From: Halorussus gelatinilyticus
Lineage (GTDB): Archaea; Halobacteriota; Halobacteria; Halobacteriales; Haladaptataceae
Direction of reading: 5' to 3'
NCBI RefSeq assembly: GCF_023238445.1
Contig: NZ_CP096658.1
Span: forward strand, 1,984,001-2,048,000
Length of the DNA stretch: 64,000 nucleotides
Below, piece by piece: positions 1 to 8,072 of this stretch (its first letter is position 1; each line of letters starts with the position of its first letter). The notes under the pieces were generated by a model. It saw only the letters and a list, made by a program, of their open reading frames with translations, made no database searches and was not told where the DNA came from. The position numbers were made by a program, and so were the translations under genes.

Positions 1-866
1 TCGAACTCCTCGGCGTTCGGTTGGTTGATGACGTCGTTGTACATCGCCGGGACGCCGTGCATCAGCGTGAGGCCCTCGTCCTCGACCAGCGAGACGGCCT
101 CTTGGGCGTCCCACTCGGGGAGCGGGTAGTACTCGCCGCCGTTGAACAGCGTCGCGTTCATCACCACCGTCATGCCGTAGATGTGGAACAGCGGGAGGAC
201 GCCCAGTTGCTTGTCGTTGGTCCGGATGCCCTCGGGCACGAGGTCCGCCGCCGTCTCGGCGTTCGACGCGAGATTCCGGTGGGTCAACTGCACGCCCTTC
301 GGTTGCCCCGTCGTCCCGCTGGTGTACGGTTGGACTGCGACGTCGTCGTCGGCGCGGTCCACGACCGCGGGATTCTCGGCGCTGTCCGCGACCCCGGAAT
401 CGTCGGCGCTGTCCGCGAGGGTCGGCTCGTGGTCGTCGCCGAGGAACGCCTCGAAGTCGGTTCCCGCTTCGGCCGCCTCGCCGACGGTGACGACGTGTTC
501 GAGGTCGGTGTCGTCGCGGACCTCCTCGACGAACGGCACGAGGTCCGAGAGCGTCACGACGGCGCGCGCGCCGCTGTCGGACAGCAGGTGGGCGATCTCT
601 CGGGATTTGTACTGGGGGTTCATCGGCACGACGACGCCGCCCGCCCGGAGCGTCCCGTGGAACGCGGTTACGAACTGAGGGACGTTCGGCAGGTACACCG
701 CGACGCGGTCGCCCTCGCCGATGCCTCGGTCGTCCAGTCCCGCGGCGAACTGGCCGGTTCGCGCCCAGAACTCGCCGTAGGTTACGTCCCGTCCTCGGAA
801 GGAGAGCGCGACCGCGTCCGGTTGCTCCGCCGCGACCGATTGAATGTTCGTGGCAAGGTTTGCCAT
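1..866 (-). CDS. AMP-dependent acyl-CoA synthetase/ligase, N-terminal part (cut by window edge)
   Basis: The reverse strand reads an open frame from an ATG at 866 to the window edge, about 288 residues. It contains the adenylate-forming motif YTSGTTGQPKGVQLTHRN at about residue 190, followed by a segment reading LPLFHIYGM that is typical of long- or medium-chain acyl-CoA ligases. Family members activate a carboxylic acid with ATP to an acyl-AMP and transfer it to CoA in the cytoplasm. The C-terminal domain is outside the window. An AT-rich element about 27 bases upstream supports the ATG. It reads in the same direction as the liv genes behind it, which suggests the importer may feed it an acid substrate; that link is inference. 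Confidence 0.9.
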   Translation of the reverse strand, partial: MANLATNIQSVAAEQPDAVALSFRGRDVTYGEFWARTGQFAAGLDDRGIGEGDRVAVYLPNVPQFVTAFHGTLRAGGVVVPMNPQYKSREIAHLLSDSGARAVVTLSDLVPFVEEVRDDTDLEHVVTVGEAAEAGTDFEAFLGDDHEPTLADSADDSGVADSAENPAVVDRADDDVAVQPYTSGTTGQPKGVQLTHRNLASNAETAADLVPEGIRTNDKQLGVLPLFHIYGMTVVMNATLFNGGEYYPLPEWDAQEAVSLVEDEGLTLMHGVPAMYNDVINQPNAEEF

Positions 867-890
867 GTAGTTGGGTATCGTATTTCAACC

Positions 891-900
891 TCTAAAGAGT
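891..900 (-). promoter_or_regulatory. Putative TATA element for the acyl-CoA synthetase gene
   Basis: On the minus strand these bases read ACTCTTTAGA, centred about 28 bases before the ATG at 866. This is the usual spacing for a leaderless haloarchaeal promoter. It implies that the ligase gene has its own promoter and is not only read through from the liv operon. Confidence 0.4.
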
Positions 901-989
901 TACCCTCGCCAGAACCAATTTTTCTACTGAGTGCGGTATTCTCTAACAGTCGTAGTCATATCGTCCGGAACCCTTACGGTGGAAGGGAG

Positions 990-1829
990 CTACCCGCCGA
1001 GGTACGCGTCGCGGATGTACTCGTCCCCGCGGAGCGTGTCGGGCGTCCCCTCCCGCTCGAACCGGCCGTTTTCGAGGAGGTAGACCCGGTCGGCGTGGTC
1101 CATCGCGAACGTGACGTTCTGCTCGCACAGCACGACGGTCACGCCGGCGTCTCGTATCTCCTCGATGCCGTCACTGATGTCCTCCAGAATGACGGGCGCG
1201 AGACCGAGCGTCGGCTCGTCCAGCAACAGGAGGTCGGGGTCGCTCATCAGCGCGCGACCGATGGCGAGCATCTGCTGTTCGCCGCCGCTCATCGTCCGGG
1301 CGTTCTGCTCGGCGCGCTCTTCGAGCGTCGGGAACAGGTCGTAGACGAACTCCCGGCGCTCCTCGACGTCGTCGCGGTGGCGGTACGCCCCGAGGTCGAG
1401 GTTGTCGGCCACGCTCATGTAGCCGAACAGGTCGCGCGTCTCCGTGCAGTGAATCAGTCCCTCGGCGACGAGGTCGCTCGCGCTCGTCTCCGCGACCTCT
1501 CGTCCCCGGTACGTGACACTCCCCTCGTAGGGGCGATGCCCGGAGACGGCGTCGGCGAGCGTGGACTTCCCCGCGCCGTTCGGGCCGATGACGGCGACGA
1601 TTTCGCCGCCCTCGACGCGGAAGTCGAGACCGCGAAGCGCAGCCACCTGCCCGTACGAGACGCGCAGGTCCTCGGCGCGGAGGACCGCCTCGTCTCGCCC
1701 CGACGCCGCATCCCGCCCGGATGCCTCGTTTCGTCTCGACGCCGTGTCCCGTCCCGACGCCGCGTCCGAGGCGGACGCGGCGTCGTCGCCGTCCGCGTCA
1801 CCGGTCTCCGCGTCGGAATCCGCGCTCAC
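990..1829 (-). CDS. livF: Branched-chain amino acid-type ABC transporter, ATP-binding protein LivF
   Basis: This 279-residue ATPase has the Walker A motif GPNGAGKST, the ABC signature MSGGEQQML and the Walker B LLLLDEPTLGLAP, in the order and spacing of LivF. The first 45 residues are a low-complexity acidic and Ser/Arg-rich extension that is absent from bacterial LivF. The start is a GTG that overlaps the livG stop by four bases (GTGA), which indicates translational coupling. It would energise import through LivHM at the inner face of the membrane. The transported compound cannot be read from the sequence; Liv systems carry branched-chain amino acids, amides, urea or small acids. Confidence 0.93.
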   Translation of the reverse strand: MSADSDAETGDADGDDAASASDAASGRDTASRRNEASGRDAASGRDEAVLRAEDLRVSYGQVAALRGLDFRVEGGEIVAVIGPNGAGKSTLADAVSGHRPYEGSVTYRGREVAETSASDLVAEGLIHCTETRDLFGYMSVADNLDLGAYRHRDDVEERREFVYDLFPTLEERAEQNARTMSGGEQQMLAIGRALMSDPDLLLLDEPTLGLAPVILEDISDGIEEIRDAGVTVVLCEQNVTFAMDHADRVYLLENGRFEREGTPDTLRGDEYIRDAYLGG

Positions 1830-2620
1830 ACCGTCTCACCCCCCAAGTAGGCCTCTTGGACCTGCTCGTCGGCTTTCAGCTCCTCGGGGCGGCCCTCGGC
1901 TATCTTCGACCCGAACTGGATGACGACTCCGCGGTCGATGAGCGAGAGGAGCCCTCGCATGTTGTGGTCCACGACGACCAGCGTGATGCCGTCGTCCCGG
2001 AGCGACTCCAGCAGTTCTGATATCTCCGCGACCTCCTGGTTGGAGAGGCCGGCGAACGGTTCGTCCACGAGCAGCAGGTCCGGACCGGTCGCGAGCGCCC
2101 GACCGAGTTCGAGTCGAAGCAGGCCCGCGTGGGGCAGTTCGTCCGGGAACTGGTCGAGGCGGTCGCCCAGTCCGACCCGCTCGCAGATTTCGGTCGCGCG
2201 TCGCCGCGTCTCGCCTCGGAGCCCCGAGAGCGACGCGATTTTGTCGGGGATGAGCGCGAGCGCGACGTTCCGGACGATAGAGCGGTCCTCCAGCGGTCGG
2301 AACGACTGGAACGTCCGGGCCATCCCTCGCTCGACCATCTCGTAGGCCGGTTCGCCGGTCACGTCCTCGCCCCGGTACCACACCGTTCCCTCCGTCGGCG
2401 GGTAGGTCCCCGTCACGCAGTTGAACGTCGTGGACTTCCCGGCACCGTTCGGGCCGATGAACCCGAGTATCTCGCCCTCCGCGACCGCGAACGAGAGGTC
2501 GTCCACCGCGGTCAGTCCGCCGAACTGCTTTTTCAGGCCGTCCAGCACCAGGATACCGTCGTCGGGCCCGTACGATTCCGCCGTCATCGTCGCGTCGTCG
2601 GTGGAACGTTCAGTGCTCAT
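1826..2620 (-). CDS. livG: Branched-chain amino acid-type ABC transporter, ATP-binding protein LivG
   Basis: This 264-residue ABC ATPase has Walker A GPNGAGKST and Walker B LLLVDEPFAGLS. At the position of the LSGGQ signature it reads LPHAGLLRLELGRAL, so the Ser-Gly-Gly core is not canonical. LivG proteins often deviate here (for example LPYGxQ), so this may be a family trait, not inactivation. It overlaps livM by 11 bases and livF by 4, a tight operon. LivF and LivG normally form a heterodimer on the LivHM membrane core. The start at 2620 is an ATG. Confidence 0.92.
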   Translation of the reverse strand: MSTERSTDDATMTAESYGPDDGILVLDGLKKQFGGLTAVDDLSFAVAEGEILGFIGPNGAGKSTTFNCVTGTYPPTEGTVWYRGEDVTGEPAYEMVERGMARTFQSFRPLEDRSIVRNVALALIPDKIASLSGLRGETRRRATEICERVGLGDRLDQFPDELPHAGLLRLELGRALATGPDLLLVDEPFAGLSNQEVAEISELLESLRDDGITLVVVDHNMRGLLSLIDRGVVIQFGSKIAEGRPEELKADEQVQEAYLGGETV

Positions 2621-3836
2621 CGTCGGTCTCCTCGGTTCGAGTCTCGTCCGCGCGCCGCGGACCGTTCGTCGTCGGTTGCCGGTCGTCCGACCGCCGCCTC
2701 GGGTCGGTCAGGTGCTCGAACGCCTCCCGGTACGCGCCGAGCGTCCCTTCGAGCGGTTCGGTTCCCCCGTCCGGAGCGACGCGGTCGCCGCGCCGCCCGC
2801 TCCGGTGTAACGCTCGTTGCCCGTTCCGAATCACCCACCGGACGATTCCGCCGGGGAGGAAGAACAGGAGCGCGAGCGTGATTAGCGAGAACAGAAACAG
2901 GTCGAGGTCCGAGACCGGTGCGTTCAGCACCGGCACCGTCCACTTGACGCCGCTGATGTAGTCGCGGAGCATGTAGTAGAACAGGCCGCCGACCGCCGGC
3001 CCGACGATAGTTCCCATGCCACCGAGCACGCTCGCGATTATCACCTCGATGCTGACGGTGAGCACGAGCAACTGACTCGGTTGCGGGCTTCCGACGGAGG
3101 GCGTGTGGACGAACATCGCGCCCCCGAGGCCGCCGACCGCGGCGCTCAACACGAACGCGAATATCTTGAACTTGGCCGGATTGAGACCCGCCGCGGCGAC
3201 CGCCTCCTCGTCCTCGCGGATGGCGGTGAACACCGCCCCGGCGTCCGAGCGCGTCACCGCGAGCAGGAGCAGGAGGACGAACACGAACAGCCCGAACGCC
3301 AGATAGTAGTTGGCGGTGATCACCGTCTCGAAGCGTTCGAACGTGAGCAGCGCTTCGGGGCTCGACAGCCCGAGTTCTCCGCCGAACGTGTCGCTGAACA
3401 CGACGAATATCTGTAGCAGGATGAGCGGTGCGACGAGGGTGACCAGCGAGAGATACGGCCCCTCCAGCCGCAGCGCGGGCACCCCGACGACGACGCCGGC
3501 GACGGCCGCCAACACCGTCCCGACGACCACCGCGAGCGCCGGATCGACGCCCAGTCGGAGGTTGAGCAGGGCCGACGAGTAGCCCCCGACGGTGAAGAAC
3601 AACCCGTGGCCGAAGCTTATCTGGCCCGTGTACCCCGAAACGGCGTCCCAGCTCATGGCGAACACCGCGAAGTACAGCGCGCCGGTGAGCTTCAGGACCA
3701 TCAACCGATCGACGCCGAGCGGGAGGAGGCCCAGCATCACTACGCCGAGGATGCCGAGCTGGTGGCGGAGCGCGAGCGAGGTCGGGTCGAGCAGGTCGCG
3801 GTAGGTGTCCGTCTCGGTGGTGACGTCTTCGGACAT
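2610..3836 (-). CDS. livM: Branched-chain amino acid-type ABC transporter, permease LivM
   Basis: This 408-residue polytopic membrane protein has the LivM pattern. It has an N-terminal pair of hydrophobic helices, the conserved stretch SGYTGQISFGHGLFFTVGGY, and a cytoplasmic coupling segment around AIREDEEAVAAAGLNP. A charged C-terminal tail of about 70 residues, rich in Arg, Asp and Thr, is longer than in bacterial LivM. It starts 3 bases after the livH stop and overlaps livG. Together with LivH it forms the translocation path in the cytoplasmic membrane. Confidence 0.92.
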   Translation of the reverse strand: MSEDVTTETDTYRDLLDPTSLALRHQLGILGVVMLGLLPLGVDRLMVLKLTGALYFAVFAMSWDAVSGYTGQISFGHGLFFTVGGYSSALLNLRLGVDPALAVVVGTVLAAVAGVVVGVPALRLEGPYLSLVTLVAPLILLQIFVVFSDTFGGELGLSSPEALLTFERFETVITANYYLAFGLFVFVLLLLLAVTRSDAGAVFTAIREDEEAVAAAGLNPAKFKIFAFVLSAAVGGLGGAMFVHTPSVGSPQPSQLLVLTVSIEVIIASVLGGMGTIVGPAVGGLFYYMLRDYISGVKWTVPVLNAPVSDLDLFLFSLITLALLFFLPGGIVRWVIRNGQRALHRSGRRGDRVAPDGGTEPLEGTLGAYREAFEHLTDPRRRSDDRQPTTNGPRRADETRTEETDDEH

Positions 3837-3839
3837 TGG

Positions 3840-4706
3840 TCAGGCCTCCGCGAGTTCGCGGCCGAACAGTCCCTCGGGCTTCACTAACAGGACGACGACC
3901 AGAACGACCAGCGACGCCAGACCGCTCAGACTGGAGTCCACGTACGAGACTACGAACACTTCGAGGAAGCCGATGAGGTACGCGCCGAGGACGCTCCCCC
4001 GGATGGAGCCGATACCGCCGAGCACGACGATGGAGAACGAGAGGACGAGCGGTCCGCGGCCCATCGTGTAGCTCGCCGTCCGGTACGACCCGAGGAAGAC
4101 CCCGGCGATACCCGCGAGCGCGCCCGCGAGCAACCACGTGTACAGGTACATGCGGTCGCTCTCGATGCCGACCAGCGCCGCTCCCTTCGTGCTCATGCTC
4201 GTCGCGAGGATGGCCTTCCCGGTCTGGGTGTAGTTCACCGCGAGGAGTAGCCCGCCGATGAGGAGCCACGAGAGCACGAACGTCAGCGCCTGATTCGTCT
4301 GGACGGTGAGTCCGGCGACCGTCAACTGTCCCGGAAGAAGCGAGGGAATCGCCTTCGGCTGGGTGCCGACGGTGACGACGAAGTACTGCTCGATGGCGAT
4401 AGAAGCTACCAGCGTCAGTATCATCACCATTATCGGCTCGTCCTGCACCCAGCGAATCATGCCGAGGTAGAGCACCGCGCTGAACAGGCCGGCGACGACG
4501 AGCGCCGCGAGCGTCCCGAGCCAGATGCCGAGTCCCATCGCGCTGGTGGCGTAGTACGCAGTGAACGCCCCGATGGTCAGAGTCGCACCGTGTGCGAGGT
4601 TCAGGACGCCGCCGACGCCGAAGATGAGCGTGAAGCCGATGGCGACGAGGGCGTACAACGCACTGATCATGACGGCGTTGACTGCCGTAGTGAGAATATC
4701 TACCAT
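3840..4706 (-). CDS. livH: Branched-chain amino acid-type ABC transporter, permease LivH
   Basis: This 288-residue protein has about eight hydrophobic segments. It has the LivH-type N-terminus (ALYALVAIGFTLIFGVGGVL followed by NLAHGA) and the late motif VVLGGIGSIRGSVLGAYLIG. It is the second membrane subunit of the importer and lies between the substrate-binding lipoprotein and livM. Its ATG is 15 bases after the stop of the binding-protein gene. Length and helix pattern match the family. Confidence 0.92.
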   Translation of the reverse strand: MVDILTTAVNAVMISALYALVAIGFTLIFGVGGVLNLAHGATLTIGAFTAYYATSAMGLGIWLGTLAALVVAGLFSAVLYLGMIRWVQDEPIMVMILTLVASIAIEQYFVVTVGTQPKAIPSLLPGQLTVAGLTVQTNQALTFVLSWLLIGGLLLAVNYTQTGKAILATSMSTKGAALVGIESDRMYLYTWLLAGALAGIAGVFLGSYRTASYTMGRGPLVLSFSIVVLGGIGSIRGSVLGAYLIGFLEVFVVSYVDSSLSGLASLVVLVVVLLVKPEGLFGRELAEA

Positions 4707-4721
4707 GGTTGGGGGAGCGGG

Positions 4722-6092
4722 TCAGTTGACCCACGGCGGCGACTGGTACTGCTCGGTCGCGAGATTCTCCGGCCAGATGACCTCTTGGTTGCCCGACTCG
4801 CCGCTCTTCCGCCACTGGAGCCAGACCGGCCACGCGTGCTTCTTGCCGTACTTCACGTCGTGGGGGTACCGGTGGTCCTTGCCGTAGTACTCGAGGGCCT
4901 CGGCCGTCGTTCCCGTGTACGACATGTTCTCCAGTTCGGGGACGACCTGGTCGGACTCCGTACTCCCGGCCTGCTTCACCGCCTTCGCGTACATCTTGAC
5001 GGCGTCGAAGGTGATGTAGCCGGTGTAGACCGGATACTTGCCGTAGGCCTTCTGATAGGCGTTCGCGTACGGCACAGTCTTCTTGGTTATCTCGCTGTTC
5101 GGCGTCGCGGAGTTCTGAGTCACGGCGTACCGGCACGCGCCGTTGACCGACCCGTAGTACGAGGGGAGTTGCATCGGCACGTGGATGCCGCCGAAGCCGA
5201 ACGGCCGCTGCTGTTTGGCCCACTGGACCACCGCCGACGTTCCCGTGTGTGCCATGACGACGTAGGCCGCATCGACGCCCGCGTTCGCCACCTCGTCGTA
5301 GATGGGCGAGAAGTTCTCCGTCCCGCTGGCGTAGCGCTTGTTGACCGGCACGTCGATGCCCGCCTCGCCCAGCGCACCGTTGAGCGCCTCTGAGATGGGT
5401 TCGGTCCACGTGTAGTCCTCGGCGAGGACGGCGACCGAGTCCCACCCCATCGACTCGAAGTTAGCCGTCGCGAAGTCCACCATGTTCTGGCCGAGGTAGT
5501 GGGAGTTGACCGGTCCGGTCCGGAAGTAGTACTTGAACCGCTCGTAGTCCTGCGCGACCTTCCGGGACGTTTCGGGGCTCGCCGCTCCGGTGTTCAGGTG
5601 GAGCGTCCGCTGTTGAGCGATGCTCGACATCAGGTTCAGCATCACCTCGCTGGTGAACACGCCCGTCGTCAGATCGACCTGCTGGCCGACGGTCAGTTCC
5701 TGATACTTGCGCTGGCCCGTCGCCGGGTCCTCCTTCGTATCCTTCACCGAGACTTCGACGTTCGCGCCGAGAACGCCGCCGCCGTCGTTGAGTTGCTTCG
5801 CCGCGAGTTTCGCCGAGTTCGCTATCGACGCGCCGATCGGGTTGTTCCCCGGTTCGGGCGCGAGGACGCCGATCTTTATCGGTCCCTGAAGCTGCTGAGA
5901 TGCCTCGCCCGACTTCGTACTCCCCGTACACCCGGCGAGCGAGGTCGCTGCGACGCCGGTTCCGGCGACCTGCAGGAATCGTCGCCTGTCGAAGACCGAA
6001 TCGACCTCGCTTATTTTATCATTGTTTTGCTCGCAAGCGAGTTTCCTTCCATTTCCGCCCCCATCTGAGTTTGCGTTACCATCGTTAAGCAT
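4722..6092 (-). CDS. ABC transporter substrate-binding lipoprotein (LivK/periplasmic-binding type I), Tat-exported
   Basis: The mature part reads as a type I periplasmic-binding fold (IKIGVLAPEPGNNPIGASI and downstream). The N-terminus has a twin-arginine motif (FDRRRFLQVAG) followed by the lipobox LAGC, so it is probably Tat-exported and lipid-anchored outside the membrane. The frame is open back to a TTG at 6107. The ATG at 6092 is preferred because a TATA element at 6123-6130 places the transcript start just upstream. Even so, about 35 residues precede the twin arginines, which is long. It is the first gene of the liv operon and sets its specificity, which is unknown. Confidence 0.88.
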   Translation of the reverse strand: MLNDGNANSDGGGNGRKLACEQNNDKISEVDSVFDRRRFLQVAGTGVAATSLAGCTGSTKSGEASQQLQGPIKIGVLAPEPGNNPIGASIANSAKLAAKQLNDGGGVLGANVEVSVKDTKEDPATGQRKYQELTVGQQVDLTTGVFTSEVMLNLMSSIAQQRTLHLNTGAASPETSRKVAQDYERFKYYFRTGPVNSHYLGQNMVDFATANFESMGWDSVAVLAEDYTWTEPISEALNGALGEAGIDVPVNKRYASGTENFSPIYDEVANAGVDAAYVVMAHTGTSAVVQWAKQQRPFGFGGIHVPMQLPSYYGSVNGACRYAVTQNSATPNSEITKKTVPYANAYQKAYGKYPVYTGYITFDAVKMYAKAVKQAGSTESDQVVPELENMSYTGTTAEALEYYGKDHRYPHDVKYGKKHAWPVWLQWRKSGESGNQEVIWPENLATEQYQSPPWVN

Positions 6093-6122
6093 CGTTCCGG
6101 GTGACAACTTCCATAACGACCG

Positions 6123-6130
6123 ATATAAAT
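6123..6130 (-). promoter_or_regulatory. Putative TATA box for the liv operon
   Basis: These bases read ATTTATAT on the minus strand. They lie about 30 bases before the ATG at 6092, within the 200-base gap between the divergent liv operon and the MinD-type gene. Confidence 0.5.
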
Positions 6131-6292
6131 GTGTGGGATGATATCACGGTCCATTCACCGGTCTCCGCGCTTCGACGGCGACGACACCCATCGAAGCGGC
6201 GTTCGCTCGCGTCTCCAGCGACGCGATTCGCCGGTCGCTCGGTGCGCGTGACACGTACAGCTTTTTCACACATCGGGCACAACCCCGATTCG

Positions 6293-7072
6293 ATGGTCGA
6301 GGCGTTCGCAGTCGCGAGTGGCAAGGGCGGGACCGGCAAGACCACGACCACGGTGGCGCTCGGGATGGCGCTGGCCGACGAGTACGACGTCACCGTCGTG
6401 GACGCCGACACCGGGATGGCCAACCTGCTGTTTCACACCGGCCTGACCGACGCCGACACGACGCTCCACGACCTGCTGGTCGCCGACCGCGACCCGGACG
6501 TGACCGTCGCCGACGCGGTGTACGACCGGTTCGGCATGTCGGTCGTCCCCTGCGGCACCAGCCTCGCGGCGTTCGAGGACGCCGACCCCGACCGACTCCG
6601 CGAGGTGGTCGCCGAACTCGCCGCCGACACCGACGTCCTCCTGCTGGACTCGCCCGCCGCGCTCGGCTCGAAGAGCGCGGTCCTGCCCGTCGTGCTGGCC
6701 GACCGCGTGGTCGTCGTCCTCCAGCCGACGATTCCCGCGCTCAGCGACGGCCTGAAAGTACAGGAGTACGCCCACTCGTACGGCACCGGCACCGCGGGCG
6801 TCGTCTTCAACAAGGTCCACGACCCCGAGGCGGCCGCCGGAGTCGCCGAGAAGACCGAGCGCTACTTCGACGGCCCGACGCTGGCGAACGTGCCCGACGC
6901 CGACGCCGCGCGCGCGGCCCGACGCGCCGGCGAACCGCTGCTGGCTCACGCGCCCGACAGCGAGGCGGCCCGCGCCTACCGCGAGGCCGCCCGAAAGCTG
7001 GACGTGCGGTCGGGCGAGTCGGACGCCGTGGCCGACCGCTTCCGGAGCGCCGTCATCCCGGACTCACCATGA
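6293..7072 (+). CDS. MinD/ParA-family P-loop ATPase
   Basis: This 259-residue protein starts MVEAFAVASGKGGTGKTTTT, with the deviant Walker A (KGGTGKTTT) of the MinD/ParA/Mrp class. Switch regions follow (VVDADTGMANLL, then LLLDSPAAL). The frame is open upstream to 6101, but the ATG at 6293 places the P-loop at the normal distance from the N-terminus. Haloarchaea carry several MinD paralogues that position surface and motility structures instead of the division ring. It overlaps the next gene by ATGA, so the two are co-translated. Which cellular structure this copy positions is not visible. Confidence 0.9.
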   Translation: MVEAFAVASGKGGTGKTTTTVALGMALADEYDVTVVDADTGMANLLFHTGLTDADTTLHDLLVADRDPDVTVADAVYDRFGMSVVPCGTSLAAFEDADPDRLREVVAELAADTDVLLLDSPAALGSKSAVLPVVLADRVVVVLQPTIPALSDGLKVQEYAHSYGTGTAGVVFNKVHDPEAAAGVAEKTERYFDGPTLANVPDADAARAARRAGEPLLAHAPDSEAARAYREAARKLDVRSGESDAVADRFRSAVIPDSP

Positions 7073-7704
7073 CCTCGGACAGTTCCCTCGATTCGGACCG
7101 GTCCGGCCGACTCGACCTCCCGGACCTCCCCGACGGTACGCTCGTCCGCTCGCGGGTCGAGTCGGACCCGACCGCGCCGCTCTCCGCGGCGCTCGACCGC
7201 CGACTGACGGGCTACGCCGTCCTCGAACCGCAGGACGCGCTCCTGCTGGACGCGGAGGGCGCGGGCGTGGTCGCCTTCGAGGACGGGGTGCCCCGCTTCG
7301 CGTACCACACCGGCACGGACCGAGGCGGTCCCGCGGCGCTGGCCGACCTCGCGGTCCCCGGCCCCTACGACGTGGCGCTCCGGGAGTCCGAGGCGATTCT
7401 CGCGGACCTCGCGGCGCTCGACCGGTCGGACCTCCGCGTCTCGCCGGGACAGGTCGCCGACCGACTCGCGGGCGACCCCGACCTCGCCGAGCGGACGCGG
7501 GAGGTGGCTCCGCCGACGCGGGACGACGACGGGGACGCTGGCGACGGCGCGGACGACGACTCGGCCGGCGCGAGCGGTGCGTCGCCGAGCGCCGTCGAGG
7601 CGTTTCTGGACGACGAGGCGAAGATCGACGCGATTCGGGAGCAGGCCCGCGAGGAAGCCAGAGAACGGGCCGAGGAGTGGGGCTTGGACGGGGAGTTAGA
7701 GTAG
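7069..7704 (+). CDS. Uncharacterised acidic protein coupled to the MinD-type ATPase
   Basis: This 211-residue protein starts in an ATGA overlap with the preceding MinD-type gene. It has no transmembrane segment. The central part (GYAVLEPQDALLLDAEGAG onward) looks like a folded alpha/beta domain. It is followed by a disordered Asp/Gly/Ser linker and a C-terminal charged helix (EAKIDAIREQAREEARERAE) that could be an amphipathic or coiled-coil tail. I do not recognise the family. Strict coupling suggests a partner or cargo adaptor of the MinD protein, which is inference. Confidence 0.8.
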   Translation: MTSDSSLDSDRSGRLDLPDLPDGTLVRSRVESDPTAPLSAALDRRLTGYAVLEPQDALLLDAEGAGVVAFEDGVPRFAYHTGTDRGGPAALADLAVPGPYDVALRESEAILADLAALDRSDLRVSPGQVADRLAGDPDLAERTREVAPPTRDDDGDAGDGADDDSAGASGASPSAVEAFLDDEAKIDAIREQAREEARERAEEWGLDGELE

Positions 7705-7796
7705 GAGCGGACGACTCGCCGACCCACTCGCCGACGGTCTCCGCCGACCGACCCCGCCAGAACCGCTTTCAGCGACGGACCCGTAGGACCGACGTT

Positions 7797-7979
7797 ATGA
7801 CCAATCAGCTCTCTCGGATGCAGGGCCAGACCTCGAACGGACAGATGGGGGCGATCGGCTACGTCATCGCGGCGGGGGTCGCGCTGATTCTGCTGCCGGT
7901 CCTGCCGTTCGTCGCCCTGCTATGGCTCGCCGTGAAGTTCGGCGGTAGCGACGGTCGAAGGGGAGCGTACGGCGGCTGA
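7797..7979 (+). CDS. Small single-span membrane protein
   Basis: This 60-residue product starts at the ATG at 7797 (MTNQLSRMQGQTSN). It has one long hydrophobic stretch, IGYVIAAGVALILLPVLPFV, running into LLWLAVKF, and a short Gly/Arg tail. The frame is open upstream to 7677, but that part lacks protein-like character. It follows the MinD pair by about 90 bases and ends at a GC-rich hairpin. I do not assign a function. Confidence 0.65.
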   Translation: MTNQLSRMQGQTSNGQMGAIGYVIAAGVALILLPVLPFVALLWLAVKFGGSDGRRGAYGG

Positions 7980-8001
7980 ACCGAGCGGGCCGGGTCGCTC
8001 G
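7980..8001 (+). terminator. GC-rich hairpin after the small membrane protein gene
   Basis: CCGAGCG and CGCTCGG are perfect inverted repeats of 7 bp separated by 8 bases, directly after the stop codon at 7977-7979. No T-run follows. It may be a terminator or a 3'-end stabiliser. Confidence 0.35.
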
Positions 8002-8072
8002 GTTCGGTTTCGCGGTTCGGCGACCGTCGTCATGCAGGAAAGTTATTTGGACAGCCGACGGAAGCAACCGGT

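Noticed and set aside
21-1850. A 609-codon plus-strand frame across the acyl-CoA ligase and livF genes
   Set aside because: It is the antisense shadow of two well-recognised minus-strand genes. High GC keeps antisense frames open. Its sequence has no family resemblance.
2617-5445. A 942-codon minus-strand frame across livM, livH and the binding-protein gene
   Set aside because: It is a shifted-frame shadow of three genes with clear motifs. Its product is an Arg/Gly/His-rich string typical of GC-rich shadow frames.
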